From Rhizopus sp. PT2906 (Eukaryota; Mucoromycota; Mucoromycetes; Mucorales; Rhizopodaceae), in NCBI GenBank assembly GCA_025529335.1, contig JAMYHX010000099.1, positions 1 to 64,000 of the forward strand: DNA of 64,000 bases. Direction: 5' to 3'. The position numbers were made by a program, and so were the translations under genes. Shown piece after piece: positions 1-11,843 of this stretch. Every line of letters starts with the position of its first letter. The stretch's first letter is position 1. Under the pieces are notes generated by a model that did not search any database, was not told where the DNA came from, and saw nothing but the letters and a program-made list of their open reading frames with translations.

Positions 1-2526
1 GGAATGAAAGAAGCCACCTCAAAGATAACAGCGCTTTCTCCAGATCAAGTAGCACCCGTTGTATCAAAAGTAAGAAACCTCTCCTTTCAGAAGAAGCCTG
101 TACTCATTCTTTTATTAGTTGGCCTGTGACGATGCGACTGAACGTGCCTGGGCTGCTGCCTGTGTATCCAACCTGGTCATTTCAGATGCTTCGACTCGTA
201 AAGTTTTGTTGTCGAAAGGAATTGTACCTTTACTGATTGAGCGTCTTGGGGATAATCAACAGGAAGTAAGAGATGAAGCCCTCGGAGCACTGAGGTAAAG
301 TGTACAAAATGTAGAATATATCACGGTCTAACAGGTCTATACAGAAATCTTGCTTCGGTTGATCACACTGTCGCCAACGAATATTATAATCGCAACATTA
401 TGCAGCCTTTATCTACACTCCTTCCACAGGTAAAAAGAAAGATTCCCGTTAAAAAGATAGTTATTGACTTGGATAGATTTCACAAACTATTGACGACATG
501 ATTAAAGGAACACCTATTCAGGATGATCAGGATGCTGATAGAAGAAGATCCATATGGGATGTAGCAGAGAACTTTATTTATGTTGTCTGGAGTATTTGGT
601 AAGCACACGCATTGATCTTGACTTTTCTTATTCTGAACGATTTCTTAGCGAAGCATCTGATAAATACATTACAGCTGTCAACAGAATGAACATTGTCACC
701 TTTTTATCGTCCTTTTTGACATCTTCTGCACATTGTCCAACACGTGTTGTCATTGCCGCTGGTAAGATATATATGCATATATACAAGAGAAAAGAAATGA
801 TTGACTATATTAGGACAATGCTTGAATACATTGACGGATGATAATAAGGATATTTATATCGAATTCCAAAATCACCCAGAATATACAACCACTTTATTGA
901 ACCTTATTAACGACTCGAGTAGTACGCTTGTTCAAGTGCTGGCATGTGGTATGTGCATATACGCATATAAATGACCTAAAGCTGACTCATTGTTGTAGCT
1001 ATTCTGTTAAATGTTAGAGAAGTTGTTAATATATCCAGTAAATGGGATGAAGACAATGACACACTTGGTGAACTGAATAAAGTAATCGTGCCTGTTCTGA
1101 CAAAGGCATTACATTATGATACTCAAGAAGCAGCCAATAAAGTGATTGAAGCTGTTCAAAGCGGAGTAAGTTTTTGCAAAAAGAGAGTAAAAGATATGTA
1201 TTGATGGGTTTATGTTTAGAAAGTTAGAAAAGACAATGACACCATAGACGTGATTACACCTAAGCCAAAGCAACCTTTAACAAGTGAAGAGGTAAACATA
1301 TAAAATCAAGGCTTTTTAATATACTAATCCATTATATAAAAAAAAGGTGTATGTACAGCATGTAGAGGATCAATTGTCGATTGTTCAATTAGCTCTTGAG
1401 TTACTGGCAGATATCTGTGTGCAAGATGACTCTGAAGGTAATAAAAAGATAAAGAGAAAGACTATGACTGACATTGAAAGTAGAAGATGGATATCAAGAC
1501 ATGGATGAGGTAATGGAAGGTCAGGAAGAAGAAGATGAGCAAGATGAACAAGATGACGAACAAGCGCAAGAGGACCCAGTGACAATAGAAGAAGTCCGAT
1601 CAAACCCTGTGTTACGAGCTTATATGACAGAGGTGTTTCCCCAGTTGATCCGTCTGTCTGGTGCAACCCCCATATCATATGAACAAACCTCATTGGTCCC
1701 TCATATTACACACGGATTCATACTCACTCATCAGCGTGCCTTGGAGTGTCTGAATAATTTCTTATTAGCTATGAATGAGATTCCATCAAAATATTGGTTT
1801 AAAGAGCATAAATCAGATGCTGTTCAGCTGTGGCGATGGTTATTCAATATGGCTAATGAAATTAGTACATATAAACCAAATGATTGGCTGAATTTAGTTG
1901 AAATTATTATTGGATGTTTATGGGCCCTTGGAAGAGGTCTGGGTCAAGATATAGTAAGTGTTTTTTTTTTAAATGAATACGTGAGCCTAATCCTTTTTAT
2001 AGCCCCTGGATAGGACCGATGTGGATGCACTCTGTGGTACTTTTGAATCCATGCCACCAGATTCATCCATGAGAGTCAGGATCGTAGGTTGTTTAGGACC
2101 CATTGCCATGCGCCAGGGTGATATTGAAATGAATAAGGTACTGAGTGTTACACATAACAGAACTATTTTTAACCCTTGATAGACGATTGGCTTATTCATC
2201 ATGAAATTAATACAATCCAAACGAAAAGAGCCCTCAGTAGTAGTTGAAGCATTGAACTTTATGTTTGATGTCTACAGCGATTGTGCATTTGATTATGACT
2301 TGCCTGTCTTTATTGAATGTGGATTCTTGAATGGTTTAAAACAAGTATTACCCAGCGTTCGTTCTATGGTGAGAAACATGCAACTTTAAATATTTCAAAT
2401 GACTTATGTTTAATATAGGTGAAATCAATTGATAAAAGAAAGAATTTTGATCTTAGACTAAGAGGAGACGAAGCTTTGGATAATTTGATTGCATTTATCA
2501 AATACAAAAAGTCAGAAAGATCTTAG
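1..2526 (+). CDS. SYO1: SYO1/HEATR3-like ARM/HEAT-repeat protein (5' end outside window)
   Basis: Partial gene: the window opens inside an exon. Thirteen exons join in phase: 1-69, 119-294, 345-429, 477-598, 649-761, 814-948, 999-1165, 1220-1291, 1347-1437, 1481-1953, 2003-2137, 2183-2368, 2419-2526. The translation is helical ARM/HEAT repeat (for example ACVSNLVISDASTRKVLL). A long acidic insert rich in E, D and Q at 1520-1580 is the family hallmark. Known role: Syo1 is a transportin adaptor that co-imports ribosomal proteins uL18 (Rpl5) and uL5 (Rpl11) for 5S RNP assembly. The assignment rests on repeat type plus the acidic loop, so another armadillo protein is possible but less likely. It ends 217 bp upstream of the UNC93-like gene on the same strand. 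Confidence 0.8.
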
Positions 2527-2743
2527 TAATGATAATAAAAAAAGGGTTCATTCAAAAAGGGTTTTTCTTAAGGGTTGCTTGTGTTTCTTGTGGTTGTACG
2601 TGGGAAACTTTAGACACTCTGAAACTGCACCAATTTTATTTTCTTTTTAGGGAAATCTGTCAGTTATCATTCCCTTTTTTAATAAGAACGCTTTTTTTTA
2701 TTAATATTCTTTTCTTTCTTTACTTTTTTTTTTTTTTTTTGCT

Positions 2744-4201
2744 ATGGCTTTTAAACTACCCTTTCGCTATAGTGACCCTAATGTCCAAGTGTTCTTGGTA
2801 GGCTTCATCTGTTTTTGTTGTCCGGGTATGTTCAATGCCTTGAACGGTATGGGTGGTGCTGGTCAAGCCGATCCAAAGGTCACAAATGATGCCAATACGG
2901 CCCTAGCTGTTACTTTTACTGTTTGTTCCTTAATTGGTGCCCCTATGTAAGTTTATTTCAATTTTAGAAACATATTGTTTATCCCTATTTAAAGTTTCAA
3001 TATCCTTGGTCATCGTGTACTCGTTCCTGCTGCTTTGACATATGTTCTTTATGTTGGTTCTTATCTTACTCCTAACCCTGGTTTCACTATTGCTACTGGC
3101 GCTATCCTAGGTATTGGTGCTGGTTTACTTTGGACTGCACAAGCTGGTATCATGATGTCTTATCCTGATGAAAAGGATAAGGGCAAGGCATTCTCTATCT
3201 TTTGGATGACATTTAACCTTGGCGCAACCGTAGGTGCTGCTATTTCCCTTGGCAATAACTTTAACAACACGACAAGCACAGTATCAATTGGCACATATAT
3301 CGGTTTTATGTGTATCATGGGCTTTGGTGCCTTTTTATCACTCGCCTTACTCCCCGCTCGTAAAGTGATTCGTTCGAATGGAACACCCGTATCACTGCAC
3401 AAGTTCTCTAATTGGCGTCGTGAAGCAGTCGAGATCTTTGCTCTGTTTCGTGACTGGAGAATGATCTGTTTGATTCCTTTATTCGCAGGCTCTAATTGGT
3501 TTTACACCTACCAGTTCCAAGTCTACAACGGTGGTGGCTTCTTCTCTCTCCCTGCTCGTTCTTTGAACAATCTTGTCTATTGGCTCTGCCAGATTATTGG
3601 AGCTGGCTTCTTTGGTTGGTTACTTGATTTCAATAAACTGGGTAACCGCAAGAGTCGTGCATTCTTTGGTAACACTGTTGTCTTGTCTGCTCTCTGTGCT
3701 GCCTGGATCGGCGCTATCTTTGTTCAGAAAAAATTCACTCGTGAAAGCGTCGCCTTGGCCAACTTTGAAAAAGTTGATATCAACTCTGATGGCTATGCTG
3801 GATATGTCATTCTCTACGCTATCTTTGGTTTGGTAGACGCTATCTATCAAGGCTTTATTTATTGGTTACTTGGCACAATGACAAATGATACCGAACGCGC
3901 TGCGCGCTATGGTGGGTTCTATAAGACTATTCAAAACGCTGCCAATGCCATTGCTGCTCAAGTGGATGCTACCCATGTTCCATTCATGACCCAGCTAATC
4001 ATCAACTTTGCTATTGAGGGCGTTGGCTTGTTATTGGCCTATATTGTCTGCTTCCAAGTGTCAGATGTCACAGTGGAGGAGGTTGATAATCTCGTAAATG
4101 ACCAAGGCACAGAAATAATGATTGCCGGTCAAGTAGAGAATGTTGGAGAGAGTCAAAAGAACATCAAAGTTGAACATGTTGATCATATCATTGATCCTTA
4201 A
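2744..4201 (+). CDS. UNC93-like major facilitator transporter
   Basis: Two exons, 2744-2946 and 2995-4201, with a 48-nt GTAAGT...AG intron, give 469 residues. The protein is strongly hydrophobic, with about eleven predicted membrane helices, a GAGLLWTAQAG segment and a conserved YPDEKDKGKAFSIFW loop typical of fungal UNC93-like (DUF895) transporters. The C-terminal 40 residues are hydrophilic and acidic. The start follows a long T tract, and no better upstream ATG exists in frame. The substrate is unknown; fungal relatives are annotated only as UNC93-like/MFS proteins. It stands alone between SYO1 and a repeat-rich island. Confidence 0.88.
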
Positions 4202-4370
4202 TTCCTATATACAATAATGCACTCATACTCATATTCCCCTCTTCTTTTTTATTTTTTTCATTCTTATATATTATTCACATTGCTTTTATATAAAAAAGTT
4301 TTTATTCGTATGCTATGTCGATTTAATAATGAAAGTTGACTGTAATGAGCTTGTCTCCCCCTTCTTTATT
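4202..4370. other. 3' flank of UNC93-like gene
   Basis: AT-rich, T-run containing sequence after the stop codon. It could hold the 3' UTR. No gene is visible before the LINE remnant begins. Confidence 0.5.
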
Positions 4371-4600
4371 GTTCTGTCTAAAATGATCTCAACTCACTTT
4401 GGGACATTGTCAAGAGTCGCACCAAAGACTTCATTCGACAATTCAGTCGTCGGCATGTGGCATGGAGAAAGCAGCAACTCCGGGCTCTGCAGAAGAAACG
4501 TCAACGACTTCTTCAAATTTTTATTTCTGATTCTATCTTGGCCATTCACGCCTCGCGTGGAACAACAAATCCAATCCCTTCAGCAAGGAGTGAGTGACAA
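4371..4600 (+). pseudogene. LINE ORF2 linker fragment (degenerate)
   Basis: One frame reads WDIVKSRTKDFIRQFSR, then HVAWRKQQLRALQKKRQRLL. This resembles the basic linker between the endonuclease and reverse-transcriptase domains of fungal non-LTR retrotransposons. There is no start codon and no intact flanking domain, and the frame breaks downstream. I read it as a truncated relic. Related reverse-transcriptase relics lie at 7903-9240 and 9530-10625. Confidence 0.5.
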
Positions 4601-4730
4601 CGCGACTTTGAAGATATATTAATAACCACTATTATCCAAATTCTGAAGAGTCGGGAGTGTGGTGTCCCCTAAGAAAAATAATCAGATTACGCCTTTACAA
4701 AAGTTAAACTTTTTTCTTTTTTTGAGTTCA

Positions 4731-4899
4731 CAGATAACAAAGTACTTATTGATCACTTCCTCCGCTGGTTATCCAACAAAAGTACTACGCTTGAAATAAA
4801 TGTTATTGAATTTACGTTGATTCTTAGTGATTTACTACAATAAGGCATATGTTTCCATGTGGATTGTGAATGCATGATTATTTGGTTTATTTAATGTAT
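4731..4899 (+). repeat. Dispersed repeat family 1, copy A
   Basis: This segment, starting CAGATAACAAAGTAC, recurs in the same orientation at 11443-11595. The copies share blocks such as GATCACTT, ACTACGCTTGAAATAAAT and TTCCATGTGGATTGTGAATG, with small indels between them. Neither copy encodes protein. Both lie close to LINE relics, so it may be a retrotransposon 3' end or a separate short interspersed element. Confidence 0.75.
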
Positions 4900-5357
4900 A
4901 GTACTTTTGTTGTTGCGCTTTTTTTTCATCATGGACAGTTTTTTACCAAAGTCGGAATTGTGATTACATATATGGTACAGTACAAGAGAGGGGGAGAGAA
5001 AGAGAGAGCATTTACGAAGTGCCATCACAGCAGGCGGGAGGGGGCGAAAAAATAAGAGGATGTGGATGACCCATTCAGCGTTTGCTCGGTGGCCCGGCAA
5101 TGGAACCGACAGATATTCTTCGCTTGCCAAGGATGGGTTTCTTCTTTCCCTCAACACAAGCCATAGGCAGAATGGGTACTACAATGAGTTTGTGATATCG
5201 GAGTAAGAAGTCGCCTTACGATGGCTGGAAGATATCAACAAAATAGAAGGGCAGTTTTTGTGAGAATAAAGATAATGTTTTATTATTTTTTTAGCAGTTA
5301 TATTTATACTTTTCTTGTACTGGAAAGTTTCAGTAAAGATGTATATTCCTCTAGCAC
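4900..5357. other. Spacer with a possible degenerate coding remnant
   Basis: No intact gene. One plus-strand frame from about 5055 to 5265 reads like protein (for example NGYYNEFVISE and ALRWLEDINKIEGQFL) but is cut by a stop and has no recognisable relatives that I can name. The rest is G/A-rich low-complexity sequence. Confidence 0.3.
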
Positions 5358-7004
5358 TTAATTAGTAGAATCATAATCCAGGTTTACATAACGACACACT
5401 CTTGACAGTAATTTAATTGTTGATTCCCCAAATTCTTTAGATATATTACTATGCAAACAGGAAATGGCGAATAAGTCATCCAAGCACGAGACTAATTGTA
5501 CAATACCTTGCTTAGTGGTAGGGGTTCTCATCCTTGATACTTCACAGAAAGCATATATTCCGGCCAATGATTTCATGTAAAAGAATGTAGTGTTTGTTCC
5601 TAAAAAGAAATGGATTAGCATTTTTTTTTTTTTTTTTTTTTTTTCCTCTCGGATCATACCAATCGTTTGGGAGGCAAGTACGCCATTGAGATGATATTTT
5701 TGAATGACTGACTGAGCAAATACAGCAAGCCGATACAAATCATTCATGGATAGCGTGTCTGATGTTTTTTTAACTTTTATTTCGCCAAAACAGCTTGAGT
5801 AGCTGAAATGATATTGCTGGTAAACATCCACGACATAATCGGGTCGTTGATCAAGATCATCCGTTACTATTTGGGTATTGGAGCTATGACACACAGCGAC
5901 AACTAAGTTAATGAAAGCTTGTGATCAGTATGCTTACCAGTGTGATACTTTGGATGGGCTATCAACTGCCAACAGGCATTGCATGAGAGGATGCACGTAT
6001 GAAGCAATAAGATGACCTTCGGACAAGGATTGCAAGTCAACGTCCTTTCACGTGGGAGTCCTCATTAGCAGAAGTAAAAAAGGAACATTAATTGTTGAAA
6101 AATGGCAAACCAAAATTACTTACAATGACTCGATCGCACGGATGACGTTCTGCTGAGGCCCTTCCACCGTACTGGCCAATGAGAGCAATCTAATTTGTGC
6201 TTTCAGGCTGCTGATTTCGTTATCTCCAAAAGCTTGTAAGAACAAAACGTGAGCACTACGCATTATACATAGATGCCGAGATGCAATTACCACTGGAATA
6301 CTCTTGATAGACATAGCGACGTTGGTTTCCATGATTTTCCGGAATGACAACTGCTGTGCGAGCTGCTGGTGCGAGGCTTTGAACAAAGCTGGCGAGAGAA
6401 ATTCCGCAGGTATGGTTTCGTACTCAAAGCGTTTCTGCAAAAAGAGGATCGATGGCATGGAGCTGCAAAAAAAAAAAGAAGGTCAGCGGGGATGAGGAGC
6501 TTGCAACAGGAAAGGCTGAATAACCTACAGAAGCTCATTGTTGTATTCAGTTTTTAGTTGTAATTTTAAAAAGGCAGTTAAGTCGATGCCATGCGAATTA
6601 GATTCTTTAAAAAGAAAAGCTGAATGTTGTTAAATAAGACGCGTGTTCGTTTTATAGGGAGAGAATCTACGACTGCTATTTATATTATTGTCGTCACTGA
6701 CATTATTTATGCTTATGTTATTATTGTTATACTAGTAGCTACTATAGTTATTATTATTATAAGTTGTTCTTATCAGATGCGATAGAGGAATGTAAAGTAG
6801 AATGTATGCTCTACTGTAAGATTATACTCGAGTTATTATAATGATTATCTCATCAAACACGTCACTCATTGAAGTGTTGATCCAAGCAGTCATATTTTCC
6901 ACAGTTGGATAAGCAATGCTCACAGTACGCGTGAAAGCCCTGAGACACATTGTTGTCATCAATAATCCAGTCATCCACACGGTCCACAGTGACACTGTGT
7001 GAAG
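5358..7004 (-). pseudogene. Broken paralogue of the C2H2/putative-nuclease gene at 41667-43817
   Basis: Minus-strand exons match the intact paralogue block by block: GFHAYCEHCLSNCGKYD (about 6890-6960), a segment at about 6302-6464, then 6124-6232, 5938-6044, 5660-5883 and 5358-5599. The last three carry SYVHPLMQCLL, SHCSNT, RPDYVVDVY, SSCFGEIK and QTIG. Unlike the paralogue, the two C2H2 finger exons are missing: coding homology stops at the TA border of the inverted-repeat element at 7005. A 324-bp segment bounded by CAATGAG interrupts the exon after HFNE. Splice phases also fail at the junction near 6044-6124. I infer a pseudogene, although the C-terminal domain is well preserved and a shorter product cannot be excluded. 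Confidence 0.7.
6534..6871. mobile_element. 324-bp insertion flanked by 7-bp direct repeats
   Basis: CTCATTG (plus strand) occurs at 6534-6540 and again at 6865-6871. Removing 6541-6864 plus one repeat rejoins the interrupted exon exactly in the frame of the paralogue (FNE-LL-S versus FNQ-IL-A). The insert is AT-rich, has no ORF and no obvious terminal inverted repeats. It may instead be partly spliced out as an intron using GTGACG and AATGAG, but that costs one base of frame. Confidence 0.5.
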
Positions 7005-7006
7005 TA

Positions 7007-7900
7007 TTGGTTGTTGTTGTTAGTACTCATGTAAATGTGTAATGATGAGTCTCTGTTTATTAGTAGTGAGAGGAAGAGCTCATAGCAAAATGAAATTGTA
7101 TTATATTAAAAGAGATCGGAGTACTAATTAAGATACATGTAATAAAGTCAAATGTAATCTCACAAGTAAAGATTAGTATTAGACATGGTCAAATACAACA
7201 ATGTATACCGAGTAAAGATACAGTGAGATCATGGAGCCCTGTAAAACGCATTTTTTGAACAAAATCGACAAGAAGTAGCGTTAGAAAATAGAACTTTGAT
7301 CTGGACGCCATCAAAAAGATTTCATAGTAGGTTCAGTGGAGGAAATGGGATATATTGACTGAGGGTTTCCCAAGCGAAGCTGCAGCTAGCTGTATTATAG
7401 ATGGATTTTATATCCAAGTCAAAAGATGAAGACACCCGTATGAAGAAAGCGAACATAAAGCGGGATTATGTTTGCCATACCACTCAGGATAAAGCTAGGT
7501 TTTTGATCTGAAGATTGAAAAATGCATGAGTGCGTCAGCTGCAGCGAAGCAGTTAAGCATTCATGTTCGAACTGCGTATTGAAGATACCCATTTAGCCTT
7601 GTAAGAATCCAAAACTCGAGTTTCGGTATCCGATGCATTTATTCCTTTTTTTTTCTTTTTCAGTGAGGAAAACCGCAGTGTCATGTTTGACCATGTCTAA
7701 TACTAATCTTTACTTGTGAGATTACATTTGACTTTATTACATGTATCTTAATTAGTACTCCGATCTCTTTTAATATAATACAATTTCATTTTGCTATGAG
7801 CTCTTTCTCTCACTACTAATAAAAGGACAAAACAGAGACTCATCACTTCTTTGCTTTTATTCTACACATTTACACGAGTACTAACAGCAATCACAACCAA
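7007..7900. mobile_element. TA-flanked inverted-repeat element (degenerate Tc1/mariner-like)
   Basis: Arms at 7007-7193 and 7686-7900 are inverted copies. The inner 120 bp (7074-7193 versus 7686-7805) are identical when reverse-complemented; the outer parts differ by small indels and substitutions. A TA dinucleotide sits at both outer borders (7005-7006 and 7901-7902), as expected for Tc1/mariner insertion. Weaker similarity continues a few bases beyond. The 490-bp centre holds a plus-strand remnant, MSASAAAKQLSIHVRTA (about 7526-7577), resembling the helix-turn-helix of Tc1-type transposases, with stops around it. No intact transposase remains. Confidence 0.7.
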
Positions 7901-7902
7901 TA

Positions 7903-9240
7903 CCTCATACATTAACCAACTATCAGATCAGCTACACCCTCAAGCTCTTCCATCTAGCTTGTCGCTGCTGGAAATGATACCGTCCCTGAATTGCCTACTC
8001 TATGCTGACGATGCAGTCCTCATCGTCGAACGCTCAAATACGGTTGATATACTAAGATGATGCAAAAATCATAGTATGCATATAGGCTACAAATGGAATC
8101 CAGCTAAATGCGTGGTTTTGGACAGTAACGCAGATCAAATTACATATACCCTTTACGATCAGCCATTACCAAGAGGAATAATTTTCGCATACCTTGGCAT
8201 CTCCTTCAAACCGGGTGGGCACCTCGATCCAAAAGAACTAATTCAACGTAATACCCGTAAGGCTCTTGCAACGATGAGCATGTTGTCATCTGTTGGCGTG
8301 AATCTCTCCGATTTCTCTGTTTCTTTGCATCATGTTTTACGCTCATATCGCTCGACCTCAGCTTGAATATGACCTAGCTATCAATCATCTCACGGTCTCT
8401 CGACTTTACGCTCTAAAGGAAGCCCAGAATGATTGCATCAAGAAAATCCACGGTGCTCGAGGCAAAGTGTCTACTAAGTTTATGTTCCACATGTCCAAGT
8501 TACCCTCATATCGGAATGAGTCAGTATACTACAGGCACAGTTCCTCTTTCGTTCTTTATATTTGCCAGAAGATACACTGCGTACTTGTCTGTTACCTTAT
8601 ATCATCAATACCAGAGGTAGCCAGTGGTACGCTCTCTCTCGTACATCGCTCTGAAAAACAGTGCTGTCTACTACTGAGGAACCCGACACTCGCTCACTCA
8701 AGGCTGCTAAACGACGCTTTTTGCAACAGAACCTAGAGATCCGCCAACGATACCGAAACTCCAAATTGCTTTCTAACTGCTGCCGATCAATCTCTCTGGA
8801 TCTTATACTTTGGTTGTCCATGTCTAAGTCAGAGCGCAGTCACTGTATACGCTGGAGACTAGGCTGGCTTCCAGGTAGCAAACCTCGACCATTCCTTAAG
8901 CACCCAAAGCAACAGCTATCTATAAATCACTCTATTAGCTGCCTTAATATGCACCGACGTCTGTTCATGTCTGAAAATATATGAGACCCATTATCATTCC
9001 ATCAGAATATGCTTCGTTTACGCCCTTCGGTTCCCCCAAACTTAGCCCCCACCTGTCTCAGCGACGCCCGATTATATGTTTCGTACTATATGAATTAGAT
9101 CAGTCACACCATAACAAATTGATTTCTACTAAGTATTGTCATGGTCAAAAGCTTTCTTGTATGATTATATCCATTTCTTTAACTTATCATCGATAACTCT
9201 ACTCATTACTTCCCTTTTACATTTTTACCCTTGTTCCCAT
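7903..9240 (+). pseudogene. LINE reverse-transcriptase relic
   Basis: Frames joined across several shifts and stops give LLYADDAVLIVE (the catalytic YADD box, about 7999-8034), GYKWNPAKCVVLDS, FAYLGISFKPGGHLD, FYAHIARPQLEYDLAI and IRWRLGWLPGSKPRP. These follow the order of the palm, thumb and connecting region of fungal non-LTR elements. There is no endonuclease domain upstream; the relic begins right at the border of the inverted-repeat element. It cannot encode an active enzyme. Confidence 0.8.
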
Positions 9241-9529
9241 AAAGGGGGTTTTTTTTGCTAGCATTCACTTCCAAACGAATTGAGCGGGTCTGGACGGACG
9301 TTTGTTATATTATTTTTGCGCTCATTTAGACCATCATGTTTAAACAATAAAACTGTTGCTTTAAATCAAAGCTCGTCAAAAAGCCACGTAATTTAGTGTC
9401 ACATGAGGATATTATGCAGTGCCCTGAGAAAACTCCTTCAACAAAAATAAAAAAGCAGAAGGAGTTCTGAAAGGAGATACGATGATATAGGTAGCTAACC
9501 CTTCCCCTATTTCTTCACTCAGCTTCCGG
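9241..9529. other. Spacer containing dispersed repeat 2, copy A
   Basis: No gene. It includes the block at 9366-9510 that is repeated near 11844. A run of Ts and a short purine-rich stretch are the only other features. Confidence 0.5.
9366..9510 (+). repeat. Dispersed repeat family 2, copy A
   Basis: Shares with 11844-11990 the blocks AGCTC-TCA-AAAGCCA, then AGTGTCACATGAGGATATTA and TGCAG, then a purine-rich part and GATGATAT. Both copies have the same orientation and non-coding content. The function is unknown; it could be part of a transposon end. Confidence 0.65.
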
Positions 9530-10625
9530 TCAGTTGGTCTCCAGTTGGATTGGCGCTCATATCAAAAGTATGGCACCGGCTTTTCTGCCAGACCATCGCT
9601 TGTCTTTTATGTTTCCTGTTCTATTCATGCACTGTTCAGGCTTGCGCCTATTTTATTCCGGGTCCTTGGTTTCCTGTTTACAACCTCTGATGTTTCCAGC
9701 TGCCTTAACTATCATTTGGGAGAAACTAACACAATTTTCTTGGACCTATGTGCTCATCTCCCGTTGCCTACAATTGTCGAAAGACCTTCTTCCATAACGT
9801 CACTAGAAATTCGCTCATATGATTAGTTGCTAGTACATCACACTTTCACGGTGGGTTTGGGATTATAGTGCTTTCGTCCTAGGCTGGGCTATCCATCACA
9901 AAGGCTGTTATCATTTGATAAGCGACGTATCATCAGACTGCTTAAACGGATAATGATCGCACAGTCAAAATACAAACCTTTTTTGCTCGACTCTGCCTGC
10001 CTTTACTTGATACGCCGTGGCACGACTTAACAGTCTCTGAACTTTTGGATGAATTCTGCGATGGACTACTGAAGCCGCTGGTTTGCCCATAGCTAGATGT
10101 TGTACACCCTAACGTTGTTCGTTCCAGGCCTAGAGATTCTTTGAAAGCAACGTTTTCTTCTCCCTCGAGTTGGATGCCTATTACTGGCAGATTATGGCAG
10201 GTTCCCCTACCACTGCCAGTCCGCACCGTTTGGTTTGGGGCGTTACATGAAAAGCTTCTACATGGCTCCACTATGTATCGTCTGCTCCCCGGTAAGTTTT
10301 CTGTGGCTTACTGTCCGTGCTCCTTCCTAGCATCTCGCTGAAGGAAGAATAGGATCACTTTCTCTTTGATTGCACACACAGGTTCGCTTACTGGCAACTG
10401 TTTTGGAAACACTTCTTTGGCGTTCAAGAAGTTTCTGTTATTGAAATCATAGCAGCGCTCTTCCAGTTATGCATGGTTGAAAAGTATTTGTCTGCTTATG
10501 ATAATGCCAGCATTATCGACTATGCTCTTTTTGCTGTATGGCGCGCAAATTGACGATTTATCTTTGATGACACGTCATTTATTCTCTTTACTTGGCCCTC
10601 TTCGAAAGGAAGAAGCCGTTTTAGC
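9530..10625 (+). pseudogene. Second LINE relic (C-terminal region with zinc-binding RT end)
   Basis: Discontinuous plus-strand frames read LDWRSYQKYGTGFSARPSL, FRVLGFLFTTSDVSSCLNYH, KPFFARLCLPLLDTPWHD, RTVWFGALHEKLL and HRFAYWQLFWKHFFGVQE. This order matches the region after the reverse transcriptase in Mucorales LINEs, ending in the zf-RVT-like part (WFGALH...). Many stops and frameshifts show that it is dead. It may be the 3' continuation of the 7903-9240 relic or a second copy. Confidence 0.65.
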
Positions 10626-11442
10626 TTAAGTTAAGGATAATACTAGAAGCATTGCAAGCTCCAAAAAAGGCAATGCTATGAAAGGAAACTGAAGGCTGTT
10701 CAAATGAAAAATGCATCATACAATTCAATTTATACTTGATTGATTCAACTCAAAGTGGTATACAATTTATAAAATATGCTTTTAGCGGTAGCTTTGTTTA
10801 TGCTAAATAACTACTCTTTATGGATTTTATATAAGCAATCATATAGTTTATAGTAATGCATTGAGGTTATCTATACTCTGCTCATAATACAGTTTTTCCT
10901 GAAAGTAATGTCGCATACTTCGGAAATATATAATACAAAATATACAAAATACGACATCTTGAAACGATATTACTTTCTGGAAATAGTGTATGTTGACTAT
11001 TTTGCTTTTAAAAAGTAAAAGAAATTGGATTTACATTGCAAGTTGAACTTTTAGTCGTACAACATCTATATATAGTCTCCCTTTTACTTGACAACTTTTG
11101 GATATTTCTACCAAATCAATAGAATCGTACTATTCATTCATAGTATTATGTCTTGTTTCATAAAACAAATAACTTGATATACCCTAGTCTTGCTCTCAAT
11201 CTATTGGCAGTAGCTATCCAGCAATCTAGTGTTTTATTGTGGTGCTTAAATGTTTTTGCAGTTTGGAGGTGTATTACTTGTTTGGATTTTGCAGTACCCC
11301 TTAGTATTACCCTAAAATTTCCTCTTCTAGTTCAAAACTACTTGTTTGCGCGTGACTTAACAGACCTTTTGATCAACCAATCTTTCCCGGTTTGTTTATT
11401 TTTGTGTGAATTGAGTAAAAAGAAAACACTATAAGCTTATGA

Positions 11443-11595
11443 CAGATAACAAAGTATTTTTTGATCACTTGCTCCGCCGGTTATCTAACAGACGCACTAC
11501 GCTTGAAATAAATATTATTGAGTGTGTATTTACTACGATAAGACATATATTTCCATGTGGATTGTGAATGCATGATCGTTTATTTTATTTAATGT
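11443..11595 (+). repeat. Dispersed repeat family 1, copy B
   Basis: Same-strand copy of 4731-4899, with several short deletions relative to it. The best conserved part is TTCCATGTGGATTGTGAATG followed by a T/A-rich end. It is non-coding. Confidence 0.75.
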
Positions 11596-11843
11596 ACAAT
11601 GAAAATCACAAAAAAATCCATAAAAAACGAATTACATTTATTAACAAAGCATCAACTTACATGATTGAGATATAAGTTTTGTAGCCAAATCAATTTATGC
11701 TTGAACAAAACAAAAACAAACAGTCTGTATATTTTCTCTGCTGCTTTCTTCTTTTGTGAGGCTCTTTAACCACATTGTAAAGGGACTTGGGAAAGTACGA
11801 TATTTTATTTACAAACTATGAATAAAGCTGCTGGCACTTTACA

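Noticed and set aside
5891..6124. Fully functional status of the first putative-nuclease gene copy
   Set aside because: Exon phases do not close at this junction, the finger exons are absent and an exon carries an insertion; pseudogene preferred.
7851..8060. A 69-codon ORF with YADD that starts inside the inverted-repeat arm
   Set aside because: It is a chimera of repeat-arm sequence and a truncated reverse transcriptase, not a gene.
7903..10625. An active LINE element
   Set aside because: Numerous stops and frameshifts, no endonuclease domain and no intact reverse-transcriptase frame.
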